Shown one piece after another: positions 1-32,075 of a stretch of DNA of 64,000 nt. Position 1 is the first letter of the stretch; the number at the start of each line of letters is the position of its first letter. Origin of the DNA: Adiantum capillus-veneris (taxonomy: Eukaryota > Streptophyta > Polypodiopsida > Polypodiales > Pteridaceae); contig CM043958.1 in the NCBI GenBank assembly GCA_014529385.2, positions 82,643,525 through 82,707,524 of the forward strand, in the 5' to 3' direction. The notes under the pieces were generated by a model. It searched no databases, was not told the origin of the DNA, and saw only the letters and a list, made by a program, of their open reading frames with translations. The position numbers and the translations under genes were made by a program.

Positions 1-1110
1 CTATGTAGCCCTGTAGCCCCTCTACATTACAACTCCTGAGGGTTCTCGTCTTTGAGACTATGCGTCCAAATACTCTCCAGAGTAAGGCCCAAAATGGTCC
101 TTATAAATAGTGAAACAGATGCTTAAAAGCAGATTCCCACTAGTACTTCACCCAAAATCATTTGCTCTCAAAAGCTAGTGCCAAAAACTGCTAAAATGTA
201 CTAACGTAAATGCAAAAATCTACCCCAGCTTTTACTCTTAAGTATTTTTTGGCTTTAGGTACCTTTGCCGGTGCTCTTCAAGTTTTTCAACTAGATGGGT
301 TAGCTTTTTGAAATACTAAACCCTGCTTAGGCCCCTTGGCCACAACTTCTATATTCATGGGTGTCTTGATCTACTAAATCTGTTGTTACTATCAGATTCA
401 TATCCTTGCTTTTCACATTTCAAGAAAATCATGCCCATGACCATTCCCACAAGATAGTACATTCACATAGCATGCAATTCACAACTCACACATTTAGTTC
501 ACACTGAACATTATGTTTCAATCATTGAATCTAGCCATCTTATCCTTCCAATAATCATGATGCATTCACAATAGTATCCAATCATTTGATCCAGATAGAA
601 AATTTGATGCACTAGAATTACCTTCAACCCTCATTCACTTAGCCATCACATCCTGATCTTGATGAACTCCAATAGATGTTTAGATGCACTAAGCTCAAAT
701 CATTCACCCGATAAAATGCTGCAAACATTTCATCTTTCTCTATACGTCTCTAACAATACACACAGGAAAGAGCACATTGGAAAGGGGGAATGCAAGCACA
801 CCAAAAAAACACTAATAATTTACCTCTCTATAGCCCATGATGATCACAACACCCCAATCCACTCAAAATCACACCATAACTGACACAATTTTCACCGCAC
901 GGACTCCAAACCACCAAACCAACAAGCATGTCCACACCTTGGTGAATCCCAAACCACACAACACCAACATGGCTTCAATCACACACATCGACACCACACA
1001 ACACTTCTCTCTTGGTCACTCTTTGCACCACACAAAAGCACAGCCCAGGGGCTACCCACACACATTGGCACCGACATCATAAGAGTAGATAGCAAAGATA
1101 CTCTTTTGGA
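1..1110. other. no recognisable gene
   Basis: AT-rich sequence with only short, low-complexity open frames on both strands. I see no domain, splice structure or terminal repeat. It precedes LTR-derived sequence and is probably decayed transposon flank. Confidence 0.5.
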
Positions 1111-1119
1111 CTCTTGTGC

Positions 1120-1410
1120 AACTCATTATGCCATGTGTGTTAGGCTATGTGCCCTCACATGCTCACAGGTTGACTGGGCTGCTGACTATACAAGAGGTCA
1201 TGCCCATAGTATTAAAGAGGTCTAGGCCAAAGGCCATAATCCCAACAATCCTCCCGTTGGAGTTTGCAATCTATTGAAGTAAACTAGAATCGAGACTCAA
1301 TGCCACACAGGCTAGTAGTCACATAGATTGGGGTAGTCACATAGACTAAAATAGGTCTCAACTAGCATGTGTCACACAGTCTAAAGAATCCTCCCCTCCA
1401 ACAAAGAAGG
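1120..1410 (-). repeat. LTR-end repeat, copy 1
   Basis: This stretch recurs diverged at about 2622-2960, and its first part recurs again at 4985-5056. It contains the block that ends in CCCAACA (about 1253) followed by a pyrimidine-rich stretch ATCCTCCC. On the minus strand that is a polypurine tract next to an LTR starting TGTTGGG, as in the Copia elements further right. It is inferred to be a 3' LTR edge of a minus-strand Ty1-copia element. Confidence 0.5.
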
Positions 1411-1870
1411 CTAAAGACCAATCATATACTCACAAAAGAGGGTCATGGGAGGCAAGACATGAAGGCAGTTCTCCTCCTCTTGATCTTCAACTTTATCCTC
1501 TACAAGGTTGACTTTTTCTTTGGCTCTAATACTACTACGGCTATTGTGGCATTTTAATGTTGGATGACCTTTAATGTCGTATTTGCTATAGAATTTGTTA
1601 TTGTAGAAATCTTTAGAAAAATGCCATGATTTGCTGCATTTATAACACTTCTTATTATCAATCATAGTTCATGAAGATGCAATCTTAGATGAAGATGCAA
1701 TGTAAGCCCCTCCATTGGTTAAAGATTTCTTTGCTTGATTTTTCTCTTCTTCAATAAATGCATTGATCACATGTTGCAAAGTTGGTGTATTCTAGCACTA
1801 TGACAATGTTGTCAAACTTTTTGGAGACAACATTTAAGAGCACAACAACCTTATCTTTCTTGGAAATGTG
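1411..1870 (-). pseudogene. Ty1-copia gag remnant
   Basis: The minus strand encodes a degraded gag C-terminus. A zinc-knuckle remnant CYKCSKSWHFSKDF keeps the CX2CX4HX4 spacing, but the last Cys is replaced by Phe. Upstream, in broken frames, comes a QHVI-type helix and an Ala/Ser segment shared with the copy at 3139-3500. Frameshifts and stops rule out a functional gag. It belongs with the neighbouring LTR-edge repeat as part of one decayed Copia copy. Confidence 0.6.
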
Positions 1871-1889
1871 AGACTCGATGTAGGTTCAT

Positions 1890-2262
1890 TAGGAAGAGAA
1901 TGGGGTCTAAGAGAGCCTCTTTATTTGGCAATTTAAGGAGGTCAAGCCTTTAGTATTAAAAAAGTAAGCAAAGGACAACTTTTGAATTCAAACAGGCAAA
2001 ACGGATACTTTACTTGAATTCAAAGTTTCCTCCCAAAATGGAATTTAAAATCTAGTGGATAAAACCATATCATGTAGCATATCTATGGAAAGAGCTCAAC
2101 GCGTAGATTGTAGAGTTATGATCTCCGCTCAAATCGGAGATCATATGTGAAAGTTATGGAAGGCCAAATATCATAAAATTGTCCAACTCCTTTTCTTCTT
2201 TTTTTTTTTTTGGGGGGGGGGGGGGGGGGGGAGTGCATCCTTTGACCACTCTTACACATCTC
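1890..2262. repeat. inverted-repeat arm (partner 7690-8070)
   Basis: This segment is found again in reverse complement, diverged, at about 7690-8070. Shared blocks include a stretch around ATGATCTCC and the one around CATCCTTTGACCACTC. The right end carries CCTAATACCAATTG (about 2267-2283), the complement of an iMet-type primer binding site. It is inferred to be two copies of one LTR element in opposite orientation. Confidence 0.55.
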
Positions 2263-2357
2263 TTACACACCCCCTAATACCAATTGAAAGGTTATGGTGG
2301 GCTAACAAGACTAGCATTCATGTTAACATAATTGATAAGTACACTAATTAACTCAAT

Positions 2358-2427
<70 letters not shown>
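2212..2427. repeat. homopolymer G runs and (GA)n
   Basis: A G run lies at about 2212-2231, preceded by a T run. A (GA)12 tract at 2358-2381 passes directly into about 46 G at 2382-2427. Long G homopolymers are error-prone in sequencing, so their lengths should not be trusted. Confidence 0.9.
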
Positions 2428-2428
<1 letters not shown>

Positions 2429-2621
2429 GTAGACACAAAATGATAACTTGATTAGAAATGAACTAACAACATTGGAAAGTCTGTACAAATGAGTTGCTAC
2501 TTAAATAGCATCACCATATGGTTAGAGGCACCTCTCAACAGTCACATAGGTATCTTCCCAAAGACAAGGGCAACTCCCAAAGGCAAGAGTGGCTCCATAG
2601 AATGTGAAAAGGTAGGATGAT

Positions 2622-2960
2622 TGAATACCTGTTTGAACTCTTCTACAACTCACCATCCCTGTGTACTAGGCCATGTGCCCTCACATGCTCACAGGGTGAC
2701 TAGATTGTTGATTGTTCAAGAGGTTATGCCCATAATATTTGTAAGGTCTAGGCCAAAGGCTATAATTCCAAAAATCCTTCCCTTAGACTTTGAAATCTAC
2801 TCGAGTAAGCTAAAGTGAGACTCAATTCCACATAGGCGAGTAGTCACATAGACCGTGGTAGCCTGCAGAGACTAAAATAGGTCTCAACTAATATGTGGCA
2901 CACAGACTAAAGAATCCTCCCCTCAAACAAATAAGGTTCAAGACAAAAGTGGTCATGGGT
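2622..2960 (-). repeat. LTR-end repeat, copy 2
   Basis: Diverged direct copy of 1120-1410, including the blocks CTCACATGCTCACAGG and ACTAAAATAGGTCTCAACTA. It is followed, like copy 1, by minus-strand gag remnants, so about 1.5 kb is duplicated in the same orientation. Confidence 0.6.
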
Positions 2961-3138
2961 GGCACAAACATGAAGGAAGTTCATCTTCATCTTTGTCTTT
3001 GTCTTCATTCTCTGCAAGGCTTACTTTTCCTTTGTCTCTATTGTTGTTTATGCTACTACCATTGTGGCATTTTGTCACTGCATGACCTTTGTTGCTGTTA
3101 GTGCATGACCTTTGATGCTATATTTTCTACAGAATTTG

Positions 3139-3500
3139 TTATAGTAGCAATCTCAAAAAAAATACCATGAAGTTGTTGCATTTGTAACACTTCTTATTAT
3201 TGATCCTAGTTGATGAATATGCACTCCTAGATGAAGGTGCAATGTAAGGTGTACCATTGGTTAAGGCCTTGTTTGCTTGCTTTTTCTCTTCTTCAATTGC
3301 TACGTTGATCACATGTTGCAAAGTCGGTGTATTGTGCCAAATTTTTTGGGGACAACATTTTAGAGCACAACACCCTTATCTTCCTCAAAAATTTGACACT
3401 CGATGTAGGTTCATCGAGCGATGATACTCATAAACCTATTCATGAGGATTAAAATATCCTCCCCTTGAATCATTGTGAGTTTGTGAAGGTTCCTTTCAAG
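3139..3500 (-). pseudogene. Ty1-copia gag remnant, second copy
   Basis: The minus strand reads QHVINVAIEEEKKQANKA, an Ala/Ser stretch and CYKC, the first half of the zinc knuckle; the frame is then lost. It matches the order seen at 1411-1870 but is better preserved on the N-terminal side. It is broken and non-functional. Confidence 0.6.
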
Positions 3501-3615
3501 GCTTATTTTGTTCATTTTTTGTTTGGCACCAAAATTATCCTCTAATATGGTCTATGTTTGGCCATGGTGCAACTTTCAATGAAGTGCACATAATTATCGT
3601 GCAGTGAAGTAATAA

Positions 3616-4960
3616 CTATGCCAAGAGCCTATTCATCTTTGGTTTGAATTTGTGTAATATAAGTTCTATTGAGTGTGCCTTCGGTTGTGGATGGTTCAGC
3701 TGCTCGTGATTTAAGAACAGACCAGAGTTTCTTATGCATAAGATAACCTCATAGTTTGGTATGCAAGTGTGGAAATCCTCCAATTCTCTTTTCTCCCATG
3801 GTGTTGGTAGAAGGGTCTTAGAAATTAGCAAAATCTAATGCTAGTGTCAAGCCTCCGCAAAAGTGCACTTGGGTGGCTCTCTTTCCGTAAGTGAAAATAA
3901 TCTATGCATACAAAACAAGGGTTATGCCATGGATGCAATGGTTTGCTTTCAAAATTAGGGAGGTTGAGAGAGAGAAAATTCTTCCTTTGTTTGAATTTTT
4001 GGTGAAGCTTGAGAAATTCGTCCTCTTTGAATGCTCGATGAAGCTCTTCTAAATGAATTCTTGAGGGATAATGTTTGAAGTTCATATTCAAAGCTTGTCA
4101 AGCTATTGGGAAGCTTTGAGGTTGAGTCTTTGGATGCTCAAAAGAAGTCTTGTGGCTTGCCTGTTGACTTCTACAGCATGTGACTAGACTATGGGAATAG
4201 TGTTGTGCAGGGTTGCAGGATCGCCCTCTTGACAAATTTCCCTCTGTCTATGGAAAAGGGCCCTTATATTGCTTGAGATTTGGAGAGCTTGGGAGTGGTT
4301 AGCCATGGGAAGGGGGGCCACACAATGGTGGACCTGAATATCTCTTTGAGCCTATGCATAAGGTCCGTGGTCGAACGGAGTAGAACCATCGGTGTGTTTT
4401 AGGCGAGCAGGGGCCGGTCGATGGACAAGAAACAGTAGCCGATCAAAAAACGATCACACGGGTGGTCAATTACCTCATCTGGTGAAGTTCAATCAGACCC
4501 GACAACACCCATGAGTCGCTTTTAAATTTGTGTGTCACCCCTTGTTAAAAATAGTCAGTGAGAATTAGACCCCAAGTTGTGTAAGAAACGCCCTATTATA
4601 AGGGGGCTAACCACCAAGGCGCAATACTTTTGATGCAAAACCTCATGGGGTTTGGTGTAATAATCCCATTTTGGCAGTGGTGCACACAGAGAACCACACT
4701 CAGACCTGTTTATGGAAATAAATGAAAATGCAGGTTTTGGGAGACTCGATGCTCAAAATGCATAGCTTGGAGGCTCTAATGAAAACACGTCATGTAGCCT
4801 TTCTACACACATAAACAATGCAAGCAATGGAATGGTGAGGTAGAACAATGGGAGGATTAATCTTGTTTTAAAAAATGCAATCCACACCTAAATGAGGTGA
4901 AAATGAAATCAATTGATTTGGAAATTGGGAGGGAGATTACTTTCAATCAATCTAGCATAG
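3616..4960. other. no recognisable gene
   Basis: Only short open frames. The 88-codon minus frame at 3825-4091 is rich in Lys/His/Leu with no known motif. The segment 4330-4700 has higher GC but no detectable coding signal. Probably part of the surrounding decayed LTR elements. Confidence 0.4.
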
Positions 4961-4984
4961 AAGTGATGCTCTAATGCATGAATT

Positions 4985-5056
4985 AATTGCAAGCTTAGAA
5001 GAGGTCATGCCCATAGTATTTGATAGGTCTAGACCAAAGGCCATAATCCCAACACA
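4985..5056 (-). repeat. LTR-end repeat, copy 3 (partial)
   Basis: Third copy of the block AGAGGTCATGCCCATAGTAT ... AGGCCATAATCCCAACA, ending at the same CCCAACA edge as copy 1. The sequence after it diverges. The shared right boundary supports reading this edge as an LTR terminus. Confidence 0.55.
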
Positions 5057-5059
5057 TTC

Positions 5060-6030
5060 TCTCGTCTTAAAACTTTTTTAATGAACTAGAGTCCATAGGA
5101 AGACTGGATCCTCCTCCTCAAATGTACAATCTTTATTTCTTCTTTACATCTAACAAGTAATATCATATTCATAATATCATGATAATATCCATACATTATC
5201 GTAGATTATCTCTATAACTTATCCAACCAAAGAGACCTAGCTCAAAAGTCATACATCAACAACAAAGCTAGTCACATCCTTGGACAAATATTATTCTTGT
5301 TTGTCCAAGCTTGCTTATAGAAACTTCTAGTATGTGTAGTTTGAGGTTAGAGTTTCCATAAGCAAATTCCTATCTACCTTTGTAACTCTATGAAAGATCT
5401 CCCTAACCATTTTAAACAAAACTCCTAAAACAAAACCTAAGAGTATATTGCATTGTAGCCACCCAAATATATGATCACTAAGGCAACATCTACACGTACA
5501 ACACACAAATGTGACAACATGCATACCTTACCTCTATGACATTCCAAGTTAAGATGTTTTGATTTTTGTTTATTAAAGCTCACCTTGAGGAAGCTTTGCA
5601 AGGAAGGACTTAGAGAAGGCACGTGTCTACAAGCTTTTCTCAAGTTGAACCTAATTTTAGATGTCTCATGGTGTCTTAGGCAATAAATTGGCACTAGATG
5701 CCACAATTGTATCACCTAAATTGAGATCGTGACAGTATATATATCATTCAAATACTGTACTACAAGGAAGAATCTAACAAATGGAGAGATAGACGACATT
5801 TTATTCTTGTTTTGTCGTACATATAGTGCATTGGAAATTGTAAAAGAGAAGCCACTTGTAGAAGTAAGAAAATCTTTATCACTTCTCTAGATAATATGCA
5901 GTGTTCTCACATGTGATAGTATTCTTTTTAGGGACAACATCAAGTGAAGTGAATATATCATGATGAAAAGTAATGTGTTTTGTATCATCATTATCAAAGT
6001 ACCCTACATGTAGATCCAAAGTCACTTATA
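5060..6030. other. no recognisable gene
   Basis: AT-rich, with short frames only. It lies downstream (minus sense) of the Copia gag-protease remnant at 6037-7080 and probably represents its eroded pol region. Confidence 0.35.
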
Positions 6031-6036
6031 AATGCA

Positions 6037-7080
6037 TCATGAATAAGTGCTTATATGATAATGTGCACTAAACACCCACTCTATATCATGTACAACAATA
6101 GCAAAATTTACACTAGAAGAAACATCTACAATGGCAACACTTGCATTTTTCTTACAAGCCTCGTTGGCCCCAAGCTTATGGCATTGCTTAATTAAGTAAA
6201 CAATTTCCTTATGATATTTTCGTTTTGGATGCTCCTTCTTGCCTTTATAACCAAAATTCTCAAACATATTCCTATTTGAGGAGGAAGCAACCTCAGGCTT
6301 GCTACTTGGAGGAGCATTAGAGGTGGCACCATAGTATTCCTTTCCTAAGCAACCACAAATGCTTGTTCAATAGCACCATATTTAGAACTTCTTTTCCCAA
6401 ATTGGTTCTCTTATCACAAAGAAATATGACCATCAAACTACAACATTGAGTTTGTTCCCTATCACAAGTCTCTAAGTGGAAATGGCACTTTGGCAATGCA
6501 TCAAGAAGTATTTGCACATGAAAAATGTCAAAATGACTTCATCAATAGCAATTAACTACTTTATATCTTTAATCCCCATTATTAGTAGTATATCATCATT
6601 TTCCTATTTCATAATCCTAGATCTTGACTCCTTATGTTGATAAGGAATGTTTGCCTCATTATGCCATGCATATAAGAAGCTTGAATATTCCATGCCTGTT
6701 TTCCTATTCTTGTTGAGTGGATGAGTGGAGAGATGGAACTCTTAGCAAGAAATTGCAATGAATGCTTGGGTTTGTGCATCTCTAGTATCCCATCATGCAT
6801 GTGGTATAAACAATATTAGAAGCAAAAGTATAGAACATGGCCATCATCCATATACCGTGTATACATAGAACTTTCCCGTACATCATCACTCCATACAATT
6901 TTCCTATCCATATACCCTGTATCCATAAAACTTGGCCGTACATCATCACTCTATACAATGTTCCAATCCCCCTTTGCAAATGAGAACATGGTTCATCATG
7001 TAAGTCTAGAGCGGGTATTTGTTCCCATCAACTTTGTCCTCAGAAGATAACATGAAGGAACCTTCCTTATTGTTAGCCAT
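6037..7080 (-). pseudogene. Ty1-copia gag-protease remnant
   Basis: The probable gag start is the ATG at 7078-7080, reading MANNKEGSFMLSSEDKVDG, close to Copia gag N-termini. Frameshifts follow. A gag segment around 6850-6970 contains a diverged ~60-bp tandem duplication. The 3' part (6037-6267) reads through a knuckle-like Cys/His region to AIVVHDIEW and YHISTYS, which resembles the Copia protease region around the active-site Asp-Ser-Gly, with that triad lost. The PBS complement at 7423-7437 and the LTR start at 7438 lie just upstream in minus sense, so this is the 5' half of one minus-strand element. Confidence 0.6.
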
Positions 7081-7422
7081 GGCCTACGACTTCATGTGGT
7101 GCAAAATTTGACCGTGTATAGGAAATACTACATGAACCAAGATATGATATATACCACAAGCCATAAAAGAGTAGAAGGATCCTATTTTATAAAAATTGCA
7201 CTGTCAAAAAACCTACACAAAAGGAAAGAATTGCCTATACAATTCTACCTATAGTGGAAAAAAAAGGTCCAAATGAGCTCAAACCAAATATTCAAAAAGA
7301 CCAAGCTTCATATGCAATTCCAAACAGGTTATCACCATGCAAGTTCTCGCCAAGTGTCGCCTCAATCTGAGAAAGTGAGCATGGAGGGTGTTGGTGGCAT
7401 GGCTACTTGGGAGGTTGAAGCT

Positions 7423-7437
7423 TGCTCTAACACCAAT
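7423..7437 (-). other. primer binding site (iMet type)
   Basis: The plus strand reads TGCTCTAACACCAAT; the minus strand therefore contains TGGTGTTAGAGC, one change from the canonical TGGTATCAGAGC that pairs with initiator tRNA-Met. It directly abuts TGTTGGAGAT, the expected LTR edge. Confidence 0.6.
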
Positions 7438-8070
7438 TGTTGGAGATAGGGTTGAAACAATGCACACAAAGCTAGAGAAAACAAAGGACAATCTTGAGGG
7501 AACACACCACACAAAGTAGTATTATTGAGTATGCTGATACAAAGATAAGCGTGCCTATGATGTTGGGTGTATATACAAGCCAAGGATTAAAAAACTTGTG
7601 AGGAAAAATAATCATTAGGAAGTGGATGGAGTTTAGAAGGGCCTCTTTATTTGCCATGGAAGTATGGAGGTGATTAATAATTTTACGAATAGGTGTATGC
7701 TATGTGTGCAAGAATGGTGGGTGTAAAAAAGGTTTAAGAGTGGTCAAAGGATGCACTTTTCTCTCTAAAATGGTGAAAATTTTTATGATTTTTGGCCTTC
7801 TATAACTCCTACATATGATCTCCAATTTGAGCGAAGATTACAAATCTACAATCTATGCATTGAGCGTTTTCCATAGATATATTACACGATATGGTTTTAC
7901 ATGCTAGAGTTTAAATTTCATTTTGGGGAGGAAATCTGAATTCAAATAAACTACTCGTTTTGCTTGTTTGAATTCAAACGATGTCCTTTGATTGCTTTCT
8001 TGATACTAAAGGTTTTGACTCTCCTACACTGCTAAATAAAGAGACCCTCCTAGAGCCCATTCTCTTCGTA
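7438..8070 (-). mobile_element. 5' LTR and flank of decayed Copia element
   Basis: The left edge is fixed by the adjacent PBS and the TG dinucleotide. The right edge is not determined. The part from about 7690 to 8070 is the inverted partner of 1890-2262, so at least two members of this family sit here in opposite orientations. Confidence 0.45.
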
Positions 8071-8498
8071 ATGGCCATAACAGTCACACACTACTACCAT
8101 ATCATGGCTATGGATACACAACTGCTCAATCCGCAAGCACCACTTGAGTGCTTCAAGCTCAAATTTTGGCATTGAAAAGATCTTGGATCTCAAATCAATG
8201 ATTCAAATGAAAATTGTCTATCTCAAAACAACTCATTTTGAAATTTTACAAGCAAAAAGGAGATTTAAGAATGCACATTGTAGACCTACAAACACGAGTA
8301 GAAGAACCAAATGAAAAATCGCAAGATTTTATCACACTCATGAGAAAGAGTTGTGCCAATGTGTAAGCTTCATTGGACTACACATGATGGTAGCACATAA
8401 TGAAACTTTTGCGGAGAAGGAGAAATTCGAGGCTAGCTTTATTGGAAATGCGGCTGCAAGAATGCACACAAGGATGGAGAAGAAGATGAAATAGAATC

Positions 8499-9480
8499 TC
8501 ACTTGGACACACAATTCAAGAAGTAATAGTACTCATATACAAATACAAAGATAATACATAGAATGATGGGGCATATATACAAGCCACGAAGAAAAACAGT
8601 GATCCTGATTGTGGTCACACACATCACTACCATAATTGTGACCACTCCTTGGGGTAAAGATTTCGTGAAAAGATCAACAAGGTTATCTTGTGTAGGCACA
8701 TAAAGCCAAGTTGACCTCTCTAATAGAGTGTCTTTTTGTGACATAGTGATGATGTACCTCATGTAAGCATGGAACATCGGGTTCCTCACAATTGCCAAAT
8801 TATTTTGAATGACAATGAAGATAGTGATGGCAACAATACCTAAGTCAATAAGAAGGTGTCTAAGCCACATGCACTCAATTGTAGCCAAGAAAACTTCCTT
8901 GTACGTAGCCTCACAACTAGAAGTGACCACTATAGGCTACTTCTTACTCAATCAAGACTACCAATCATGAAACAAAAACCACCATTGGACACTTGTGTGT
9001 CATATTAACCACCCCAATCAAGCTCCAAGAAAGCATGTAAATCTAACAACAATGTTCCTCCTTTGGGATAAAATAACCCAAGATATATTGTGTCACTCAA
9101 GTAGCAAAAATATCTCTTAATTGTCTTTTAATGCTCAACCCCATGCTATGTATATAAATCTGCTCATTTGTGAGTGCATAATGAACATTTGGCATCATAA
9201 TTCATAAACAAATCAAGCAACCAATAGCTTGCTAATAGAAAGTGACATCAACGTAGACTAAGCTTCAAGCGTGGTGCCATAGGAAGAGCCTATTGAAGAG
9301 CAATAGGCTGGCGGTCCTAAAGCCCATATTTATGCAACAATGTCTCAATGTGCTTTGTTTGACACAAAGCAATCCCACCATAGTAGTGCTTGAACTATAT
9401 GCCTAAATAAAATGCAAAAGTCCCAAAATTGACATTTCAAAAGAGGCCTTCAAATCAGTCCTAACATTAACACAATATAT
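8499..9480 (-). pseudogene. Ty1-copia RT/RNase H remnant
   Basis: The last 143 codons (8499-8930) read VTSSCEATYKEVFLATIE, then a diverged active-site segment ending VPTQDNLVDLFTKSLPQG, the typical end of Copia RNase H. Upstream to about 9480 the minus strand continues in broken frames with Copia-like pieces (for example FLELDWGG and the GFCFMIGS motif). It is a 3' pol fragment, non-functional, with no LTR recognised on its left side. Confidence 0.7.
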
Positions 9481-9499
9481 CCCTCATCTTTTCAAGTGA

Positions 9500-10215
9500 G
9501 TACAATGTCATCACATAGAGAACACAAAAATTGCTTTCTTTGGCAAAACAAGCAAAGTAATAAGATGACATTACTGCTCTTGGTCTCCTCCATTCTCAAA
9601 CTTTCTCAAAGTGTCCCCCTACCTATTTTGGACTACTTCGGGTGTGCATGGGTATATTCGTTTGAGGTAAAGTCTAACTGATTTGTGTGTTTTCTTTTCT
9701 ATGAAGTGGCTTCAAAATAGGTGCATGCAAAGAAGATAGTAAAATAGAATGCCTAAGCCTACACTAGACAACACAGTGCATATTACTTTGAAATTTGCAT
9801 TTGACATCTTCAAAGAACAAACAAGAATGGGGTTCAATAAATCCTCCACGTTCAGCAATGGCAAGGGAAAGAGCTGAGTGAGTGAGTGCTAGTCTGTTCA
9901 CAAATTCTAACCCTAGTTTCCCATTAGCATTGACAAGGCGAGGCAGTCTTAAGTGTGCACCTTACCATGATGATATTCTTTTTGCCAAAATCTTCTGCAA
10001 GATGGGATTGGTAGTCAAACATAAAGTTGGTTTTTTGCGACGGGATGGGATGGGTGAGAGGATACATGTTTGATGGATTAGTTTACCTTTTCCTTGAGAG
10101 GGATACGATTTTCAGGTTTTTAGTACGAAGGAAATAACAAGATTAGGTTTTTAAGGCAAGGGGTTCTTATCAAAGAGTACTCTCTCTCTTAAGAATACTC
10201 TCTTACGCCATGATA
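9500..10215. other. no recognisable gene
   Basis: Short open frames only (61-63 codons) with no domain. It lies beyond the 3' end of the WSS1-like gene and before the SINE. Confidence 0.4.
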
Positions 10216-10221
10216 GAGTTA

Positions 10222-10375
10222 TCAAGGGAAGTTAACCTAGTGGTAAAAGCGAGGGGCTTTAAGCATGCCCGTTATGGTTCTGGTTCAACCATTACAACAT
10301 GTAGGTGTGGGTATGTAGGCGTGATCACGTAAAACTAGCTGATTGGAAGCATCAGATTGAGAAAAAAAAGAAACA
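10222..10375 (+). mobile_element. tRNA-derived SINE candidate
   Basis: An RNA polymerase III promoter is visible. An A-box-like TTAACCTAGTGGTAAAAGC at 10232-10250 is followed 50 bp later by a B box GGTTCAACC at 10282-10290. The unit ends in an A-rich tail (GAGAAAAAAAAGAAAC). A real tRNA is unlikely because the 3' acceptor half does not pair. No clear target duplication was found. Confidence 0.5.
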
Positions 10376-10766
10376 AGTGATGGGGCTTAAGTTACAAAAG
10401 AAACTCTTGTTAGGGTAGCAGCTAGCCTGTGGGTCTCAATCCTTGGAAGGAGAGTTCCTAATGTGAAGGTATCCTTCAAAAGAACTCACTGACAGGCAAC
10501 AGTTAAGCTTTGATTAGTCCAAGGCTATCTTTTGGTGGTACCTCGAGATACGAATTGACATGCATTCAAAGGTTTTTGGTGCATCGAATTCAAACATACC
10601 TTGACCTAAAATGCTTGGACCCTTGAAGAAGTGTGTTCCCAAGATGATAGCTTCAAAGCAAGAGAGAGAAAGGGTAAGGAAGTTGAGGCGGTCCACACTC
10701 ATCGTCAATGAATCTCTTGTAGTATGCAAGGTTTGAGTGTTGGACTAAAGATCACTCTCCAAACTG

Positions 10767-10770
<4 letters not shown>

Positions 10771-10805
<35 letters not shown>
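10771..10805. repeat. (TC)n microsatellite
   Basis: About 17 TC repeats, lying in or just beyond the predicted 3'UTR of the WSS1-like gene, where the transcript would read (GA)n. Confidence 0.9.
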
Positions 10806-10807
<2 letters not shown>

Positions 10808-10892
10808 AAAAAGATATCAAGCTGAAACTGTTACATTTGAACAAGTTCACGGTAATGGGCACACCTCCGTTTATGAGCTGTGCTCTTGTTGA

Positions 10893-10898
10893 TTTATT
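10893..10898 (-). terminator. candidate polyadenylation signal of the WSS1-like gene
   Basis: The minus strand reads AATAAA about 100 nt downstream of the stop codon at 10995-10997. The position fits a plant 3'UTR; it is inferred from sequence only. Confidence 0.45.
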
Positions 10899-10994
10899 TG
10901 TGTAGTCTTGAATTGAATGTATATAACACAAGTGGGTATTGTATAGTATACCAAAACCATACCTATGATACAATGCTTTTCAATACAAGGGAGG

Positions 10995-30681
<19,687 letters not shown>

Positions 30682-30689
30682 TGCTGCTA

Positions 30690-31880
30690 TTATGAATGAA
30701 CGAAGGCGTGCGGTAATCAACTTTTTATAGTAGGCCTACACAGCTACTCAATACCACAGGCTTCAACATTTTCCCTACTAGCTCTAAAATAAATAAAACC
30801 CTTCAATTAGTGTCAAGATTCTTTTCAATAGCGACGCTCGTCAACCCGATGACTTGACGCTCACCCGTCGTTCGTAGGCTGCAAAAACTCCACCTTCTAT
30901 CGTTCCAACTCGTGATCGCTTGTAGCCTCTCAACCTGACTTCGAGTGTGTCTGTTTCCTTGGGCATCTAGATCCATTCGCCTAACTGATTGTTGGCTTGA
31001 ATTGTTAGCTTGCAAATTGCGTTCTCTGTTAGCTCTCCTCTGTAAATGTGTGTTGCCCTTCTTCATGGAACTCGGCTCTCTCTCAGACTTGAGAATCTAT
31101 CTACATCTATTCAAAGGAGGCTCCTCATGTTACTCCTTTCCCTCCTTTGGCTGGTAACATTAAAGTCAGATTTTGGTAGTCCATCATGTGCTTGGCACGG
31201 TCAACCTCCATAATCACTGTCACAAACCGTGCCTCAAGTTGACATTTGCATTGTGCCCACAATCCTTACATGTGCACACACAAAATCTGAGGCCACTCCT
31301 TCCCGTCCTTAGTCATAGCCTTTCAAGCCATGAGCGACAATTGGGGCGTGCATGAAATTAAATGTGAGAACCTTGGCTCGATGGCTCTGACCATCAACTA
31401 CCACAACAATGGCAGTTGTGTTGTTGTAGGCAAACAAGCCCGGCATCTCGAGCTGAACACGTACACTACGCATAGTGAGAGAAAGAAGACGCATCATGCA
31501 AATCCTTCGATATTCTTCAACTTTTGTTCATCATGCAAACTCCATTGAAGACTCGTATCTTATTCATTTCTTATACTTTAAAATGAAATTTCACCTATAT
31601 TTGGCGGTATCTCTCAAGATTGCTTTAGAATCTGCAGTTTTCACAATGGGTATCACCTATTGGGAGCTCTCTTATTTTATTGGCACTACCTTTCCGCAGA
31701 AAGGGAGTGTAAATACGAGGAAATCTCAGCCCGTGTACAACGAAGCTATCTTTAATTTTCTAGTCTCTTTTCTTCTTCTCTCTCGCTCGTCCTCTCCTTC
31801 TCTCTCTCTTTCTTCAATCGGAGTGAAAGGTAGTGCCAACGTCGGTCTCCAGACGCCTTGTTCAATTTATAGTCAGATTC
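30690..31880. other. upstream region of the WSS1-like gene; no other gene seen
   Basis: Contains the presumed promoter and 5'UTR of the minus-strand gene. I could not fix a TATA box or start site. Open frames here are short and have no recognisable domain. Confidence 0.4.
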
Positions 31881-31888
31881 CACCAGAT

Positions 31889-32075
31889 TCTCTTTTTTCT
31901 CTCTCAAGGATCTACTACCCTTACAAAAGGAAAGGGCCGAGATCGAACTCTCTTTTTTCTCTCTCAAGGATCTACTACCCTTACAAAAGGAAAGGGCAGA
32001 GATCGAACTCACACCCATCAATCAATAGCCTTTCGACCTACTCTTGTAACCACTCCAGCAATGGCGTCAACGTGC
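31889..32075 (-). mobile_element. tRNA-derived SINE candidate with internal 60-bp duplication
   Basis: On the minus strand an A-box-like GGAGTGGTTACAAGAGTAGG is followed about 50 bp later by the B box GAGTTCGATCTC. Downstream lies GTAAGGGTAGTAGATCCTTG and an A-rich end. The 3' 60 bp (including the B box) is tandemly duplicated: 31889-31948 and 31949-32008, with about one substitution in the main block. Confidence 0.5.

Noticed and set aside
10232-10300. Functional tRNA gene
   Set aside because: A and B boxes are present, but acceptor and anticodon stems do not fold and an A-rich tail follows, so SINE fits better.
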